A stretch of 64,000 nucleotides of DNA from Pseudomonas sp. ACM7 (GTDB lineage: Bacteria > Pseudomonadota > Gammaproteobacteria > Pseudomonadales > Pseudomonadaceae), in assembly GCF_004136015.1 (NCBI RefSeq), contig NZ_CP024866.1:4785192-4849191 (forward strand), given 5' to 3'. Below, in pieces: positions 7,939 through 16,180 of the stretch. A model generated the notes under the pieces. It did no database searches, was not told the DNA's origin, and saw only the letters and a program-made list of their open reading frames with translations. How positions within the stretch are numbered: position 1 is the first letter of the stretch; each line of letters opens with the position of its first letter. Made by a program: the position numbers and the translations under genes.

Positions 7939-10900
7939 TTATCTCGCATCAGGGCGCGTATTTTTCGCGCCCGGCATCACCTCATCCCCAAACGCCGGCC
8001 GCTTACACCCATCCCCCCCAGGGCACTCACTCAACCCCAACGGATCAACCCACCCTGTCGGGCTCCGCGTGTACTGATACCCGTTTAACCCGCCCGCCAA
8101 CTTGCTCGGATCCGGCGTCAAATACCGTCCAATATCCGGATTGTAGTAGCGATGCCGGTTGTAATGCAGGCCCGTTTCCGCGTCGAAGTACTGCCCTTGA
8201 AACCTCAATGGCTGATCAAGCACCTGATGGGTGTCGCGGTTGAGGCGAGTCAGGCGGCCATAGGCTGTGTATCGGGCGGCCCAGATGATGTCGCCGCTGT
8301 AGTCGGTGAGTTCTTGCGGTGTGCCGAGGTGGTCGAGTTGGTAGTAGAACGGGCAGGCCTGGTGTGGGCCTTTGCCGTCGAGCATGGCCAGCGGGCGGAA
8401 GCTGCCCGGTTCGTAGACGTAGCTGCGGTAATGCTCGCGGTTGCTTTCGGCGATGAGGTGGTCGCCCTGCCAGAAGAACTCGGTGGTTTTGCCGTCGACG
8501 GTTTTGCTGATGCGGCGGCCGAAGGCGTCGTAGCGGTAGGTCGCCTGGCTGCCGTTGGGCAGGGTGGCTCCGATCAGCCGATGTTGGCAGTCGTAGCGGT
8601 ACTCGGTGATCAGTTTTTGCCCGGTGCCGCGGCGCTCGCGGATCAGGTTGCCAAAGGCGTCGTAGTCGTAATGGCGGTCGCCTTGCATGAGCAGGCGGTT
8701 GCCTTTGACGGTGGCCGGGCCAGGACGATCCTGCATCAGCAGGTTGCCCGCCGGATCGTGGGCGAAGCTTTCCGGTTGTTGATCGCGGGAGTGTCGGACG
8801 CGAATCAGACGGTCGAGTGGATCGTATTGGTAGCTGCGTTGGCCGTGTCGCGTGTCGGCAATGTAGTCGAGGTTGCCGTTGGCGCTGTAGGCATAGTCGC
8901 GGCGATACAGCGGTTGGAGGTGTTGGCTGACGGCGTGGGCTTTCAGACGGCCTTGGTCGTCATATTGATAGTCACTGAGCAACAGGCCTTGTTGGCGGTT
9001 TTGTTCGCGCCCGGCGAAGAATGTATGCGCCGTCAATCGGGTGCCGTTGAGGTCGATGGCCGTCAGCGCACCGCCCTTGGCGTGGTGGTAATCGAGCTTG
9101 CTGTTGTCCGGCAGGCGCAGGCGATTCAGCTGACCGCAGGCGTCGTAGCCATAACGTAACGTGCCCCAGCCTTGGTGTTCGCAGATCAGCCGGTCCTGCT
9201 GGTCGTACTCGAACTCCAGCGGATGATCGTGGCCGTCGTCGACGCTGACCAGGCGGCCGAGGCTGTCGTAGCGATATTCGACCTTGATGCCGTCGGGCAG
9301 GGTTTTGACCAGCAATCGCCCGGCCGAATCCCGCTGATAAGCCGTCACCAACTGCGAGCCATCCTCGCCGAACTCGGTTTTCTCCAGCAACTGGCCGTTG
9401 AGGTCGTAGGCGTACGCCGTGCGTTGGCCGTCGAATCCGGTTTCCTGTCGGATCAAGCCGTTGGGCGTGTAGTCCAGGAGATATTTTTCACCGGATTCGT
9501 TTTCGATTTCCGTGAGCAACAGCTGCGCGTTGTCGTAGCGGTACTTCAGCTGGGTGCCGTCGGCATTGAGGCGGCGGCTGACCAGGTGCAGATCGTCGAC
9601 GTATTCGTAGCGGGTGACGCGACCCAGTTCATCGCGTTCGGCGGTGATCTTGCCGTAGGCGTTGTAGCTGAACGCGCGGCTGGCGCCTGTAGGAAGCGTC
9701 GTCTGGATCAGTCGGTCGACGGCATCCCATTGGTACTGGGTAACGGCGCCGTGTTCGTCCTGACGGGTAATCTGCCGCCCCAACGCATCATAGGAAAACC
9801 GCCGTTGACCACCGTCCGGCAAGGTCTCTTCGAGCAATTGCCCCAAGGCGTTCCAGACGAACACATGCCGGCTGGTGTCCGGGTAACGGATCGACAGCAG
9901 CTGACCTTTTTCGTCGTAGTGATAGTGGGTGACATGACCGTCAGGATCGGTCGCTTCGGTGATGTCACCATGGGCATTGCGCTGATACTTCCACACGACT
10001 TTGCCGCGATAGCGCGCATGCAGGAAACCGTGGCGATACTCGTAGGCCGTTGGTTCGTCTTCCGGCGGAATCAGCGCGATCAGCCGTCCGACCTCGTCGT
10101 AACGGTATTCGGTGACGGCGCCGAGCGGATCCTGCTCGGCAATCAGCCGGCCTTGATCGTCGTAGACCTTGAGGTGTTCGCCGCCGTCCAGCTCGACCTT
10201 GCGCACCAGCCGCGCCCGGTCGTCGTGCTCGTAAATCTCTTCGCTACCGTCGGCGTTCTTAACCAGCACATTGCCGTTGTTGTCCCAGACATATCGCGTG
10301 TCCATCTGCGAAAAAGTCGCCCAATGCCGCACGCACCGGGCCGCTTTGCCGGCACGCTCCCACTCCCAGTAGAAACTCGCCCCCCCGGCTAACTGCCGCT
10401 GCAGAATCACGTGCTGATCGTCGTAGTCGTAGCGTTCGCTTTCGCCGGCGGCATTGGTCGCTTCGATCAAGCGATGACGAGCATCGTAGCGGTAGGCAAC
10501 CAGTGTTTGCTCAGTACGCCAGGCGTCTTCCAGGGTGTCGGCCGGATGAAAACGCTGATACTCGACGGCGACCATGTGCCGGCGCTCATAGCGCAACAGA
10601 AGGGAGCGCCCTGCGCCGTTATCGAGGCGCTTGATCCTGTCAGAAAAGTCCCGCTGCACCATCAGCCGATTGCCGTAGGCATCGCTAATGGCCGTCAGAC
10701 GTCCAGCACAAAAGTGAAAAAAACGCGCTTTTTCGCCAGCCAGGGCGAGGATCAATTCTTCGGGTTCATCGCCGAGATAAATCGCCGCCCGCGATAGGCT
10801 GTTGTGAATCGTCGGGCGCTCGCTACTCGGTAGCGGAAAGGTCGTACGACGGTTTTCGTGGTCGATCCAGATGACGGTGTCGCCATCGATTTCCAGGTGA

Positions 10901-12399
10901 TGCGCGAGGGAGTGACTCCAGCCGAATCCGAGCCCGCAATCGATCTCCACCGCACTGGTGCGATAGAGTCGGGTGAAGTCGAACGGCAAAATCCCGTCCA
11001 GCGCACCGTCGGTCAGCGTGAGCAGTTCCTCGCCCGTGACCATCGATACCGGACAGCCATTGGTACAGGTCAACGGTCCGCAATCGGCGCTGTCGCCGTT
11101 GGGGTTTTTCGCCTGATCCGGGGCATCGTCGCGATGTTCCTGCCTGCCAATCCTGGTCATGGCTTCAGACTTGTCGCGAGCAATGGCCACCGGATTTTTC
11201 ACCAACAGAAGCGGCGCAACCCCAGCGGTGATTTGCAACGACACGGCGGGCGCAGGTTTGATCGGTGCATTCCGGGCATTGACCATCAGCGGTTTGAGCG
11301 CGCCAGCGTGGGCTGTCAGGTCGGACCTGGCGGTGAGCTTAGCCAATCGCAAACTGGCGGCCGCCAGCCATTGCCGGGACTGCGGGGACTTGATCCTGGA
11401 CAGCACCTTCTCACTCAGACGCAATTCCAGTCCCGCAGGACCGGTAAGGCACATGAGTAAGAAACTGATCAATATCTCCGTACGAATTTCCGCCACGACC
11501 TCGGCGATGTACTGCGGCGGCAGCATCCTCAGCCAACTGGTGAACGCCGCGAGATGAATGAACATCAACGGCTCGTCGCTCAGCATCAGCAACACCTTCG
11601 CGATGGACTCCGCCGAAGCGTTCAGCAGTGTTTCAAGCTCGGATCGGGTCAGGTATTCCAGGAGTTTTTCGCTGTTGGCCTGCAGGTCCGCGATCAGGGC
11701 GTAAATCTGCTTCACGTCATCCCACAAACCGTTCAGCGAGTTCTCGAAGCCGCGCCAGTCAGCCTGTTGCAGCATGCCGTAGCGCTTGATGAAACCGGCC
11801 TGGGAGAACCCCGCCCACGCTGGTTCGAACTCGGTCGTCCACTCGTTGCGCAGCCAACCTTCCAGCTCGCCGATGACGTCCTGATAGGAGGCGTAAAGTG
11901 CTTTGACGTGATCAGCGGATACATCGGGAAAAAAGGTGATGCGATAACGCTGGCCGCGCTGGCAATCGGGGATTTCCAGGATGCCGCCGGGGCCGATCTC
12001 GTCGTAGATCGGTTCGCCAAATGTCTGCTTGCCTGCCACGTCGGAAATCAAAGGTTCAAGCATCACCGGGGTATTGCCGATCGGCACGAAACGCGCTGCC
12101 TCAAACATATGCACCAGAGTCAACGGACCGCTGGCCGGGCACGCGGCGACTGTCGCACTGACAGGCGTAGTCGAATTCTTCGGCGCGCTTAGACGGACTT
12201 CGTTGCCGACCTTGAAAACTTGCTCGACATCCAGGGCCTTGCTGGTCCAGAAACTTTCAGCCCAGGCGTCGTAGTCGTTCAGGCACAGTCGAAAATCACC
12301 CAGCAGCGCTTCGACATTCGGCTGGTCAGGGTCCATGGCGGCGAGCACCAACAGCCCGATGGTGTTGTTCAAGGCCAGGAGGTTGTCAGGTATGAACAT
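7939..12399 (-). CDS. Rhs/YD-repeat protein without visible C-terminal toxin
   Basis: This 1486-residue protein has an N-terminal ~430-residue region I cannot assign, then a DUF6531-like region (GCPVSMVTGEELL, FDFTRLYRTS), a long array of YD repeats (YRYD, YEYD, YDALGR-type units), and the Rhs core ending in DPLGL at about residues 1452-1456. Rhs proteins encapsulate a variable C-terminal toxin that starts right after this motif. Here only 30 residues follow, including a CPGGDGCK linker of the sort that normally leads into a toxin, and no immunity gene is seen. I see no N-terminal PAAR motif and no vgrG nearby. The 3' end abuts the prophage, so truncation is likely. Confidence 0.88.
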   Translation of the reverse strand: MFIPDNLLALNNTIGLLVLAAMDPDQPNVEALLGDFRLCLNDYDAWAESFWTSKALDVEQVFKVGNEVRLSAPKNSTTPVSATVAACPASGPLTLVHMFEAARFVPIGNTPVMLEPLISDVAGKQTFGEPIYDEIGPGGILEIPDCQRGQRYRITFFPDVSADHVKALYASYQDVIGELEGWLRNEWTTEFEPAWAGFSQAGFIKRYGMLQQADWRGFENSLNGLWDDVKQIYALIADLQANSEKLLEYLTRSELETLLNASAESIAKVLLMLSDEPLMFIHLAAFTSWLRMLPPQYIAEVVAEIRTEILISFLLMCLTGPAGLELRLSEKVLSRIKSPQSRQWLAAASLRLAKLTARSDLTAHAGALKPLMVNARNAPIKPAPAVSLQITAGVAPLLLVKNPVAIARDKSEAMTRIGRQEHRDDAPDQAKNPNGDSADCGPLTCTNGCPVSMVTGEELLTLTDGALDGILPFDFTRLYRTSAVEIDCGLGFGWSHSLAHHLEIDGDTVIWIDHENRRTTFPLPSSERPTIHNSLSRAAIYLGDEPEELILALAGEKARFFHFCAGRLTAISDAYGNRLMVQRDFSDRIKRLDNGAGRSLLLRYERRHMVAVEYQRFHPADTLEDAWRTEQTLVAYRYDARHRLIEATNAAGESERYDYDDQHVILQRQLAGGASFYWEWERAGKAARCVRHWATFSQMDTRYVWDNNGNVLVKNADGSEEIYEHDDRARLVRKVELDGGEHLKVYDDQGRLIAEQDPLGAVTEYRYDEVGRLIALIPPEDEPTAYEYRHGFLHARYRGKVVWKYQRNAHGDITEATDPDGHVTHYHYDEKGQLLSIRYPDTSRHVFVWNALGQLLEETLPDGGQRRFSYDALGRQITRQDEHGAVTQYQWDAVDRLIQTTLPTGASRAFSYNAYGKITAERDELGRVTRYEYVDDLHLVSRRLNADGTQLKYRYDNAQLLLTEIENESGEKYLLDYTPNGLIRQETGFDGQRTAYAYDLNGQLLEKTEFGEDGSQLVTAYQRDSAGRLLVKTLPDGIKVEYRYDSLGRLVSVDDGHDHPLEFEYDQQDRLICEHQGWGTLRYGYDACGQLNRLRLPDNSKLDYHHAKGGALTAIDLNGTRLTAHTFFAGREQNRQQGLLLSDYQYDDQGRLKAHAVSQHLQPLYRRDYAYSANGNLDYIADTRHGQRSYQYDPLDRLIRVRHSRDQQPESFAHDPAGNLLMQDRPGPATVKGNRLLMQGDRHYDYDAFGNLIRERRGTGQKLITEYRYDCQHRLIGATLPNGSQATYRYDAFGRRISKTVDGKTTEFFWQGDHLIAESNREHYRSYVYEPGSFRPLAMLDGKGPHQACPFYYQLDHLGTPQELTDYSGDIIWAARYTAYGRLTRLNRDTHQVLDQPLRFQGQYFDAETGLHYNRHRYYNPDIGRYLTPDPSKLAGGLNGYQYTRSPTGWVDPLGLSECPGGDGCKRPAFGDEVMPGAKNTRPDAR
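7952..7972. repeat. 7-bp inverted repeat in the last rhs codons
   Basis: GGGCGCG (7952-7958) and CGCGCCC (7966-7972) flank TATTTTT. The palindrome sits inside the final codons of rhs and 52 bases after the methylase stop. There is no T-run after the stem on either strand, so terminator function is doubtful. It may mark or lie near the prophage/host junction. Confidence 0.45.
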
Positions 12400-12662
12400 T
12401 CGCAGTCCCTCGCGCGGATCAATTCAGAGCGCGAGACTTTGCGGGGGATCGGCGGGGAAAGAAGTCGGGAAAGTAAGTGTTTGGTGTAGGGGAAATCGCT
12501 AAATGACGGAGAGCACTTCGGCGCAGGTTTTAGCACCGCTCAGGCATTGCCCGTTGCCCTATGTCCGCCGCGCTCGCTATGCTGCTGAATCCTTTAATCG
12601 ATCGCGGACCCGGCCGTACCTGAGCCGCCTCTGGGATGTCATTAGAAAACGGATCAGATGCG

Positions 12663-13358
12663 ATGAATGCACCACTGAATGAATTCGGCCCGATCAAGGC
12701 CGTGATTTTCGATATGGACGGCTTGTTGCTGGACACCGAGGGCATTTACACCGAAGTCACGTCGATGATTGCCGCGCGTTACGGTCGTGTCTTCGACTGG
12801 AGCGTCAAACAGAACATCATCGGCCGTGGCGCGGGTGATCTGGCGCGTTATGTGGTTGAGGCGCTGGACCTGCCGATCACCGCCGAAGAGTTCCTGGTGA
12901 TCCGCGAACCGCTGATGCGCGAGCGTTTTCCTACAGCGCTGGCGATGCCTGGCGCACAGGAGCTGGTTCGGCATCTGAAGGCGAACAACATTCCGATCGC
13001 GGTGGGCACCAGTTCTTCGCGTCAGTCGTTCGGCCAGAAAACCACCTTGCACCGCGACTGGTTCGCACTGTTCGATTTCATCGTGACGGCCGATGATCCG
13101 GAAGTCGGCGCGGCCAAACCGGCGCCGGACATTTTCCTCACGGCGGCGCGGCGCCTGGGTGTTGCGCCTGAGGATTGCCTGGTGTTCGAGGATTCGCCGT
13201 TCGGTGTCACGGCGGCGAAAGCGGCAGGAATGACCGCGATTGCGATCCCGGATGCGGCGATGGCTGATGAAAAATACGCACACGCCGATGGCATTCTTCG
13301 TACGCTGAAGGCGTTCAGACCGAGCGCATTCGGCCTGCCGGCGCTTGAATGGGCTTGA
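12663..13358 (+). CDS. HAD-IA family sugar/nucleotide phosphatase
   Basis: From the ATG at 12663 the protein is 231 residues. Motif I is FDMDGLLLDTEG with the nucleophile at Asp17 and the acid/base at Asp19; later motifs are GTSSSR (motif II), the Lys in AAKPAPDIF (motif III) and FEDSPFGV (motif IV). The cap insertion is between motifs I and II. This is the pseudouridine-5'-phosphatase / beta-phosphoglucomutase-like branch, and the substrate is not predictable from sequence. An in-frame ATG at 12636 is possible, but no clear ribosome site supports either start; the downstream start gives the usual family N-terminus. Confidence 0.82.
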   Translation: MNAPLNEFGPIKAVIFDMDGLLLDTEGIYTEVTSMIAARYGRVFDWSVKQNIIGRGAGDLARYVVEALDLPITAEEFLVIREPLMRERFPTALAMPGAQELVRHLKANNIPIAVGTSSSRQSFGQKTTLHRDWFALFDFIVTADDPEVGAAKPAPDIFLTAARRLGVAPEDCLVFEDSPFGVTAAKAAGMTAIAIPDAAMADEKYAHADGILRTLKAFRPSAFGLPALEWA

Positions 13359-13368
13359 CGACAGACAT

Positions 13369-13454
13369 GTGGGAGCGGGCTTGCTCGCGAAAGCGTTGTG
13401 TCAGTCGACATTAATGTTGGCTGATATTCCCTCTTCGCGAGCAAGCCCCACACA
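13369..13454. repeat. REP-like hairpin, family A
   Basis: Two inverted copies of the GTGGGAGCGGGCTTGCTCGC unit are separated by ~40 bases containing a GTCGACATTAATGTTG-like core. It lies between two convergent genes. The same unit recurs at five other places in this window. Confidence 0.85.
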
Positions 13455-13482
13455 CATTTGATTTGCGTTTGGCTGACCCGTA

Positions 13483-14229
13483 TCAGGCGCCGAAACCACC
13501 GTCGATGGTCAGGCTGGCACCGGTGATGTAGCCGGCTTCCGGCCCCACGAGGTAGGCGACGAAACTGGCGATTTCTTCCGCTTTGCCGTAACGACCCACT
13601 GCCATCAACGGGATCAGGCTTTCGGCGAAGTCGCCACTGGCCGGGTTCATGTCAGTGTCGACCGGGCCCGGCTGCACGTTGTTGATGGTGATGCCACGCG
13701 GGCCGAGGTCGCGCGCCAGGCCTTTGGTCAGGCCGACTAGCGCCGACTTGCTCATGGCGTATGGGCCACCACCGGCAAAGGGCATGCGGTCGGCGTTGGT
13801 GCTTCCGATGTTGATGATGCGACCGCCTTCTGTCATGTGTTTGGCTGCGGCCTGGGTGGCGATGAATACGCTGCGCACGTTGATCGCGAGGGTCTGGTCG
13901 AAGTCTTCGAGTTTGAAATCTTCCAGCGGTGCAACGGCCAGCACGCCAGCGTTGTTGACCAGAATGTCCAGGCGGCCAAAGGCTTTTACGGTGGCGGTCA
14001 CGGCGTTGCGGATGGCCTCGGCGTCGGCGCTGTCAGCCTTGATGGCGAGGGCTTTGCCGCCGTTACCGGTGATGCTGTTTTGCAATTCTTCGGCTTTGGC
14101 CGTGGAGCTGACGTAGGTGAAGGCGACTGTCGCGCCTTCAGCGGCCAGGCGTTTGACGATGGCGGCGCCGATACCGCGGGATCCGCCTTGAATCAAAGCC
14201 ACTTTGCCGCTGAGGTTCTGAGTAGTCAT
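13483..14229 (-). CDS. SDR-family NAD(P)-dependent oxidoreductase
   Basis: The 248-residue protein (start MTTQNLSG, with GGAG upstream) is a classical short-chain dehydrogenase: cofactor motif GGSRGIG at residues 15-21, NNAG about residue 90, the active-site Ser in IGSTNADR, YAMSK (Tyr/Lys) near 154, and a C-terminal GGFGA. The residue before the glycine motif is Gln where Thr is usual. Members are often annotated as 3-oxoacyl-ACP reductase-like, but the substrate is unknown. A LysR gene starts 125 bases away on the other strand and is its probable regulator. Confidence 0.85.
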   Translation of the reverse strand: MTTQNLSGKVALIQGGSRGIGAAIVKRLAAEGATVAFTYVSSTAKAEELQNSITGNGGKALAIKADSADAEAIRNAVTATVKAFGRLDILVNNAGVLAVAPLEDFKLEDFDQTLAINVRSVFIATQAAAKHMTEGGRIINIGSTNADRMPFAGGGPYAMSKSALVGLTKGLARDLGPRGITINNVQPGPVDTDMNPASGDFAESLIPLMAVGRYGKAEEIASFVAYLVGPEAGYITGASLTIDGGFGA

Positions 14230-14299
14230 ATCGATCTCCAAAGTCCCGAGGCGAGATGCGTCGGTTGATGGAGCCTAGTATCGATTCAGGATTGCCGGC

Positions 14300-14333
14300 T
14301 GTGTAGACGGTAATTGCGATAGTCTGTGTAAAC
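14300..14333. promoter_or_regulatory. direct repeat TGTGTARAC between SDR and LysR genes
   Basis: TGTGTAGAC (14300-14308) and TGTGTAAAC (14325-14333) repeat with a 25-base period in the 125-base divergent spacer. It could be a binding site of the LysR protein encoded at 14355. This is inference only, and the second copy ends 21 bases before the LysR ATG. Confidence 0.3.
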
Positions 14334-14354
14334 CAAAAGTTTATAGTGGCGCTT

Positions 14355-15278
14355 ATGGAAACCTTCAGCAGTATCGAATGCTTCGTGCGCAGTGCCGAGG
14401 TCGGCAGCTTCGCCGAAGCCGCGCGTCGCCTGAGTCTGACCCCGGCGGCGGTGGGCAAGAGCGTCGCCAAACTTGAGGCGCGGCTGGGTGTGCGGCTGTT
14501 TCAGCGCAGCACTCGCAGCCTGACGCTGACTGAAGCGGGTCATGTTTTTCTCGGCGAAGTGAGTTCCAGTCTTCACACGATCCAGAATGCCGTGGCCAAT
14601 CTGGCCAGCGCCGAGGGGCTACCAGCGGGGACGTTGAAGGTCAGCATGGGCACGGTGTTTGGGCGTTTGTACATCGTGCCGTTGCTCGGGGAGTTTCTGC
14701 GGCGCTTTCCGGCGATCAACCCGGACTGGCATTTCGATAACCGTCAGGTTGATCTGATCGCTCAGGGGTTCGATGCGGCGATTGGTGGGGGATTCGAGCT
14801 GCCGCAGGGGGTGGTGGCGCGCAAGCTGACCCCGGCGCATCGGGTGTTGGTCGCTTCAGCCGACTATCTTGCAGGGCGTGAGGTGATTGCCGAGCCCGAT
14901 GATCTCAAACATCATGATGGCATCCTGATTCGATCGCCACAGACAGGTCGTGTGCGTTCCTGGCAATTGACCAGTCGCACCCAGCAACACAGCCCGCTGA
15001 CGCTCAAGGCGCGGATGACCATGAGTGATTCGGAGGCGGCCTGCGCCACGGCCGCCCAAGGATTGGGCATTGCGCTGGTGAGCATGCCGTTTGCCGTGGG
15101 CTATCTGGAGGCCGGGACCTTGCAGCGGGTGCTGCCGGACTGGTATGTCGACGATGGCAACATTTCGATCTATTACGCGGAGCACAAACTGCTGCCCGGC
15201 AAGACCCGGGCGTTTGTGGATTTCATCATTGAGCAGTTTGCGGAGCAGGGGTTGGGGCAGCGGTTTAGTGCGCTCTGA
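14355..15278 (+). CDS. LysR-family transcriptional regulator
   Basis: From the ATG at 14355 the protein is 307 residues. The N-terminal winged helix-turn-helix is clear (FVRSAEVGSFAEAARRL, TPAAVGKSVAKLEARLG, LFQRSTRSLTLTEAG), followed by a periplasmic-binding-like effector domain. The CrgA/DsdC-like group to which it looks similar often controls a neighbouring oxidoreductase. It is divergent from the SDR gene. A GTG three codons upstream is an alternative start. Confidence 0.85.
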   Translation: METFSSIECFVRSAEVGSFAEAARRLSLTPAAVGKSVAKLEARLGVRLFQRSTRSLTLTEAGHVFLGEVSSSLHTIQNAVANLASAEGLPAGTLKVSMGTVFGRLYIVPLLGEFLRRFPAINPDWHFDNRQVDLIAQGFDAAIGGGFELPQGVVARKLTPAHRVLVASADYLAGREVIAEPDDLKHHDGILIRSPQTGRVRSWQLTSRTQQHSPLTLKARMTMSDSEAACATAAQGLGIALVSMPFAVGYLEAGTLQRVLPDWYVDDGNISIYYAEHKLLPGKTRAFVDFIIEQFAEQGLGQRFSAL

Positions 15279-15303
15279 GTCTGATTCAGGACCGAGGTGT
15301 TGC

Positions 15304-15381
15304 CATCGCGAGCAAGCTCGCTCCCACATTGGATCTGCGGCGTTCACAAGTCCCCTGTGGGAGCCGAGCTTGCTCGCGATG
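15304..15381. repeat. REP-like hairpin, family A
   Basis: Inverted pair of the GCGAGCAAGCTCGCTCCCAC unit, one arm on each side of ~35 bases, between the convergent LysR and racemase-like genes. It may serve as a bidirectional 3' end. Confidence 0.85.
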
Positions 15382-15395
15382 AACGATAACGCGGT

Positions 15396-16124
15396 CTACC
15401 GCCCGAAACGCCCGGGCCAGCCAATAATTTTCTTCGGCCGCGGCGTCGCATAAGTCCGCACCTTGGATGTCGACAAGCCCAACCGCACCAACGACTCGGC
15501 GATGGTCACCGCCGCCGTCACGCCATCCACCACCGGCACGCCAGTGCGCTGCCGAATCTGTTCATCCAGCCCGGCCATCCCCCCGCAGCCCAGGCAAATC
15601 ACCTCCGCCTTGTCTTCCAGTACCGCCAATTCTGCCTGACGAATAATTGCCTCCAGCGCACGCTCAGGATCGGATTCCAGTTCCAGCACCGCCAAGCCAC
15701 TGGCCCGCACAGACGCGCAACGGTCCCAGAGTCCGGACAGTTTGAGGCGATCCTCGATCAGCGGCACGGTGCGGTCCAGCGTGGTGACCACCGAGTAGGC
15801 ATGGCCGAGGAACATTGCCGTGCTGGCCGCCGCATCGGTGATGTCCACCACCGGCACGTTGAGCAACTCCTGCAAACCCTCGCGGCCGTGTTCACCGTAA
15901 CCGGCCTGGATCACGGCATCGAAGGGTTGGTCGTAGGACATCACCCGGTCTATCACCGCGATAGCGGCCAGGTAACTTTCGAAATTGCCTTCGATGGAGT
16001 CAGCACCGAAGTAGGGCGTCAGGCCGATGATTTCCGTGCCCGGCGCGGCCACGGACTGAGCCGAACGGGCGATGGCCTGGGTGATGGACTCGGTGGTGTT
16101 GACGTTGACCACGAGAATTCGCAT
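15396..16124 (-). CDS. Asp/Glu/hydantoin racemase-family protein lacking the first catalytic Cys
   Basis: The 242-residue protein starts MRILVVNVNTT like hydantoin racemases (HyuE) and arylmalonate decarboxylases. Racemases of this family use two cysteines. The second is present (LGCGGMAG, Cys180), but the first, expected in an ACFGDPG-type motif, is replaced: here the motif is AGYGEHG with Gly75 in the Cys position. A one-cysteine arrangement is known from arylmalonate decarboxylase. The reaction may therefore be a decarboxylation or another isomerisation rather than racemisation. AAGGAC precedes the ATG. It follows the NCS1 permease gene by 56 bases and is probably co-transcribed, so its substrate is likely the imported compound. 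Confidence 0.72.
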   Translation of the reverse strand: MRILVVNVNTTESITQAIARSAQSVAAPGTEIIGLTPYFGADSIEGNFESYLAAIAVIDRVMSYDQPFDAVIQAGYGEHGREGLQELLNVPVVDITDAAASTAMFLGHAYSVVTTLDRTVPLIEDRLKLSGLWDRCASVRASGLAVLELESDPERALEAIIRQAELAVLEDKAEVICLGCGGMAGLDEQIRQRTGVPVVDGVTAAVTIAESLVRLGLSTSKVRTYATPRPKKIIGWPGRFGR

Positions 16125-16180
16125 GGGAAGTCCTTATAGCGGGTGGTTCTGCGGCCCGAAGGTGCCGGGCCACGAGGGGA

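Noticed and set aside
7939..8050. Possible very small Rhs toxin after DPLGL
   Set aside because: Only 30 residues follow, with linker-like composition and no immunity gene next to it.
8152..10392. Long plus-strand open frames inside rhs
   Set aside because: They arise from the repetitive YD codons read backwards; low-complexity Val/Ala-rich products without domains.
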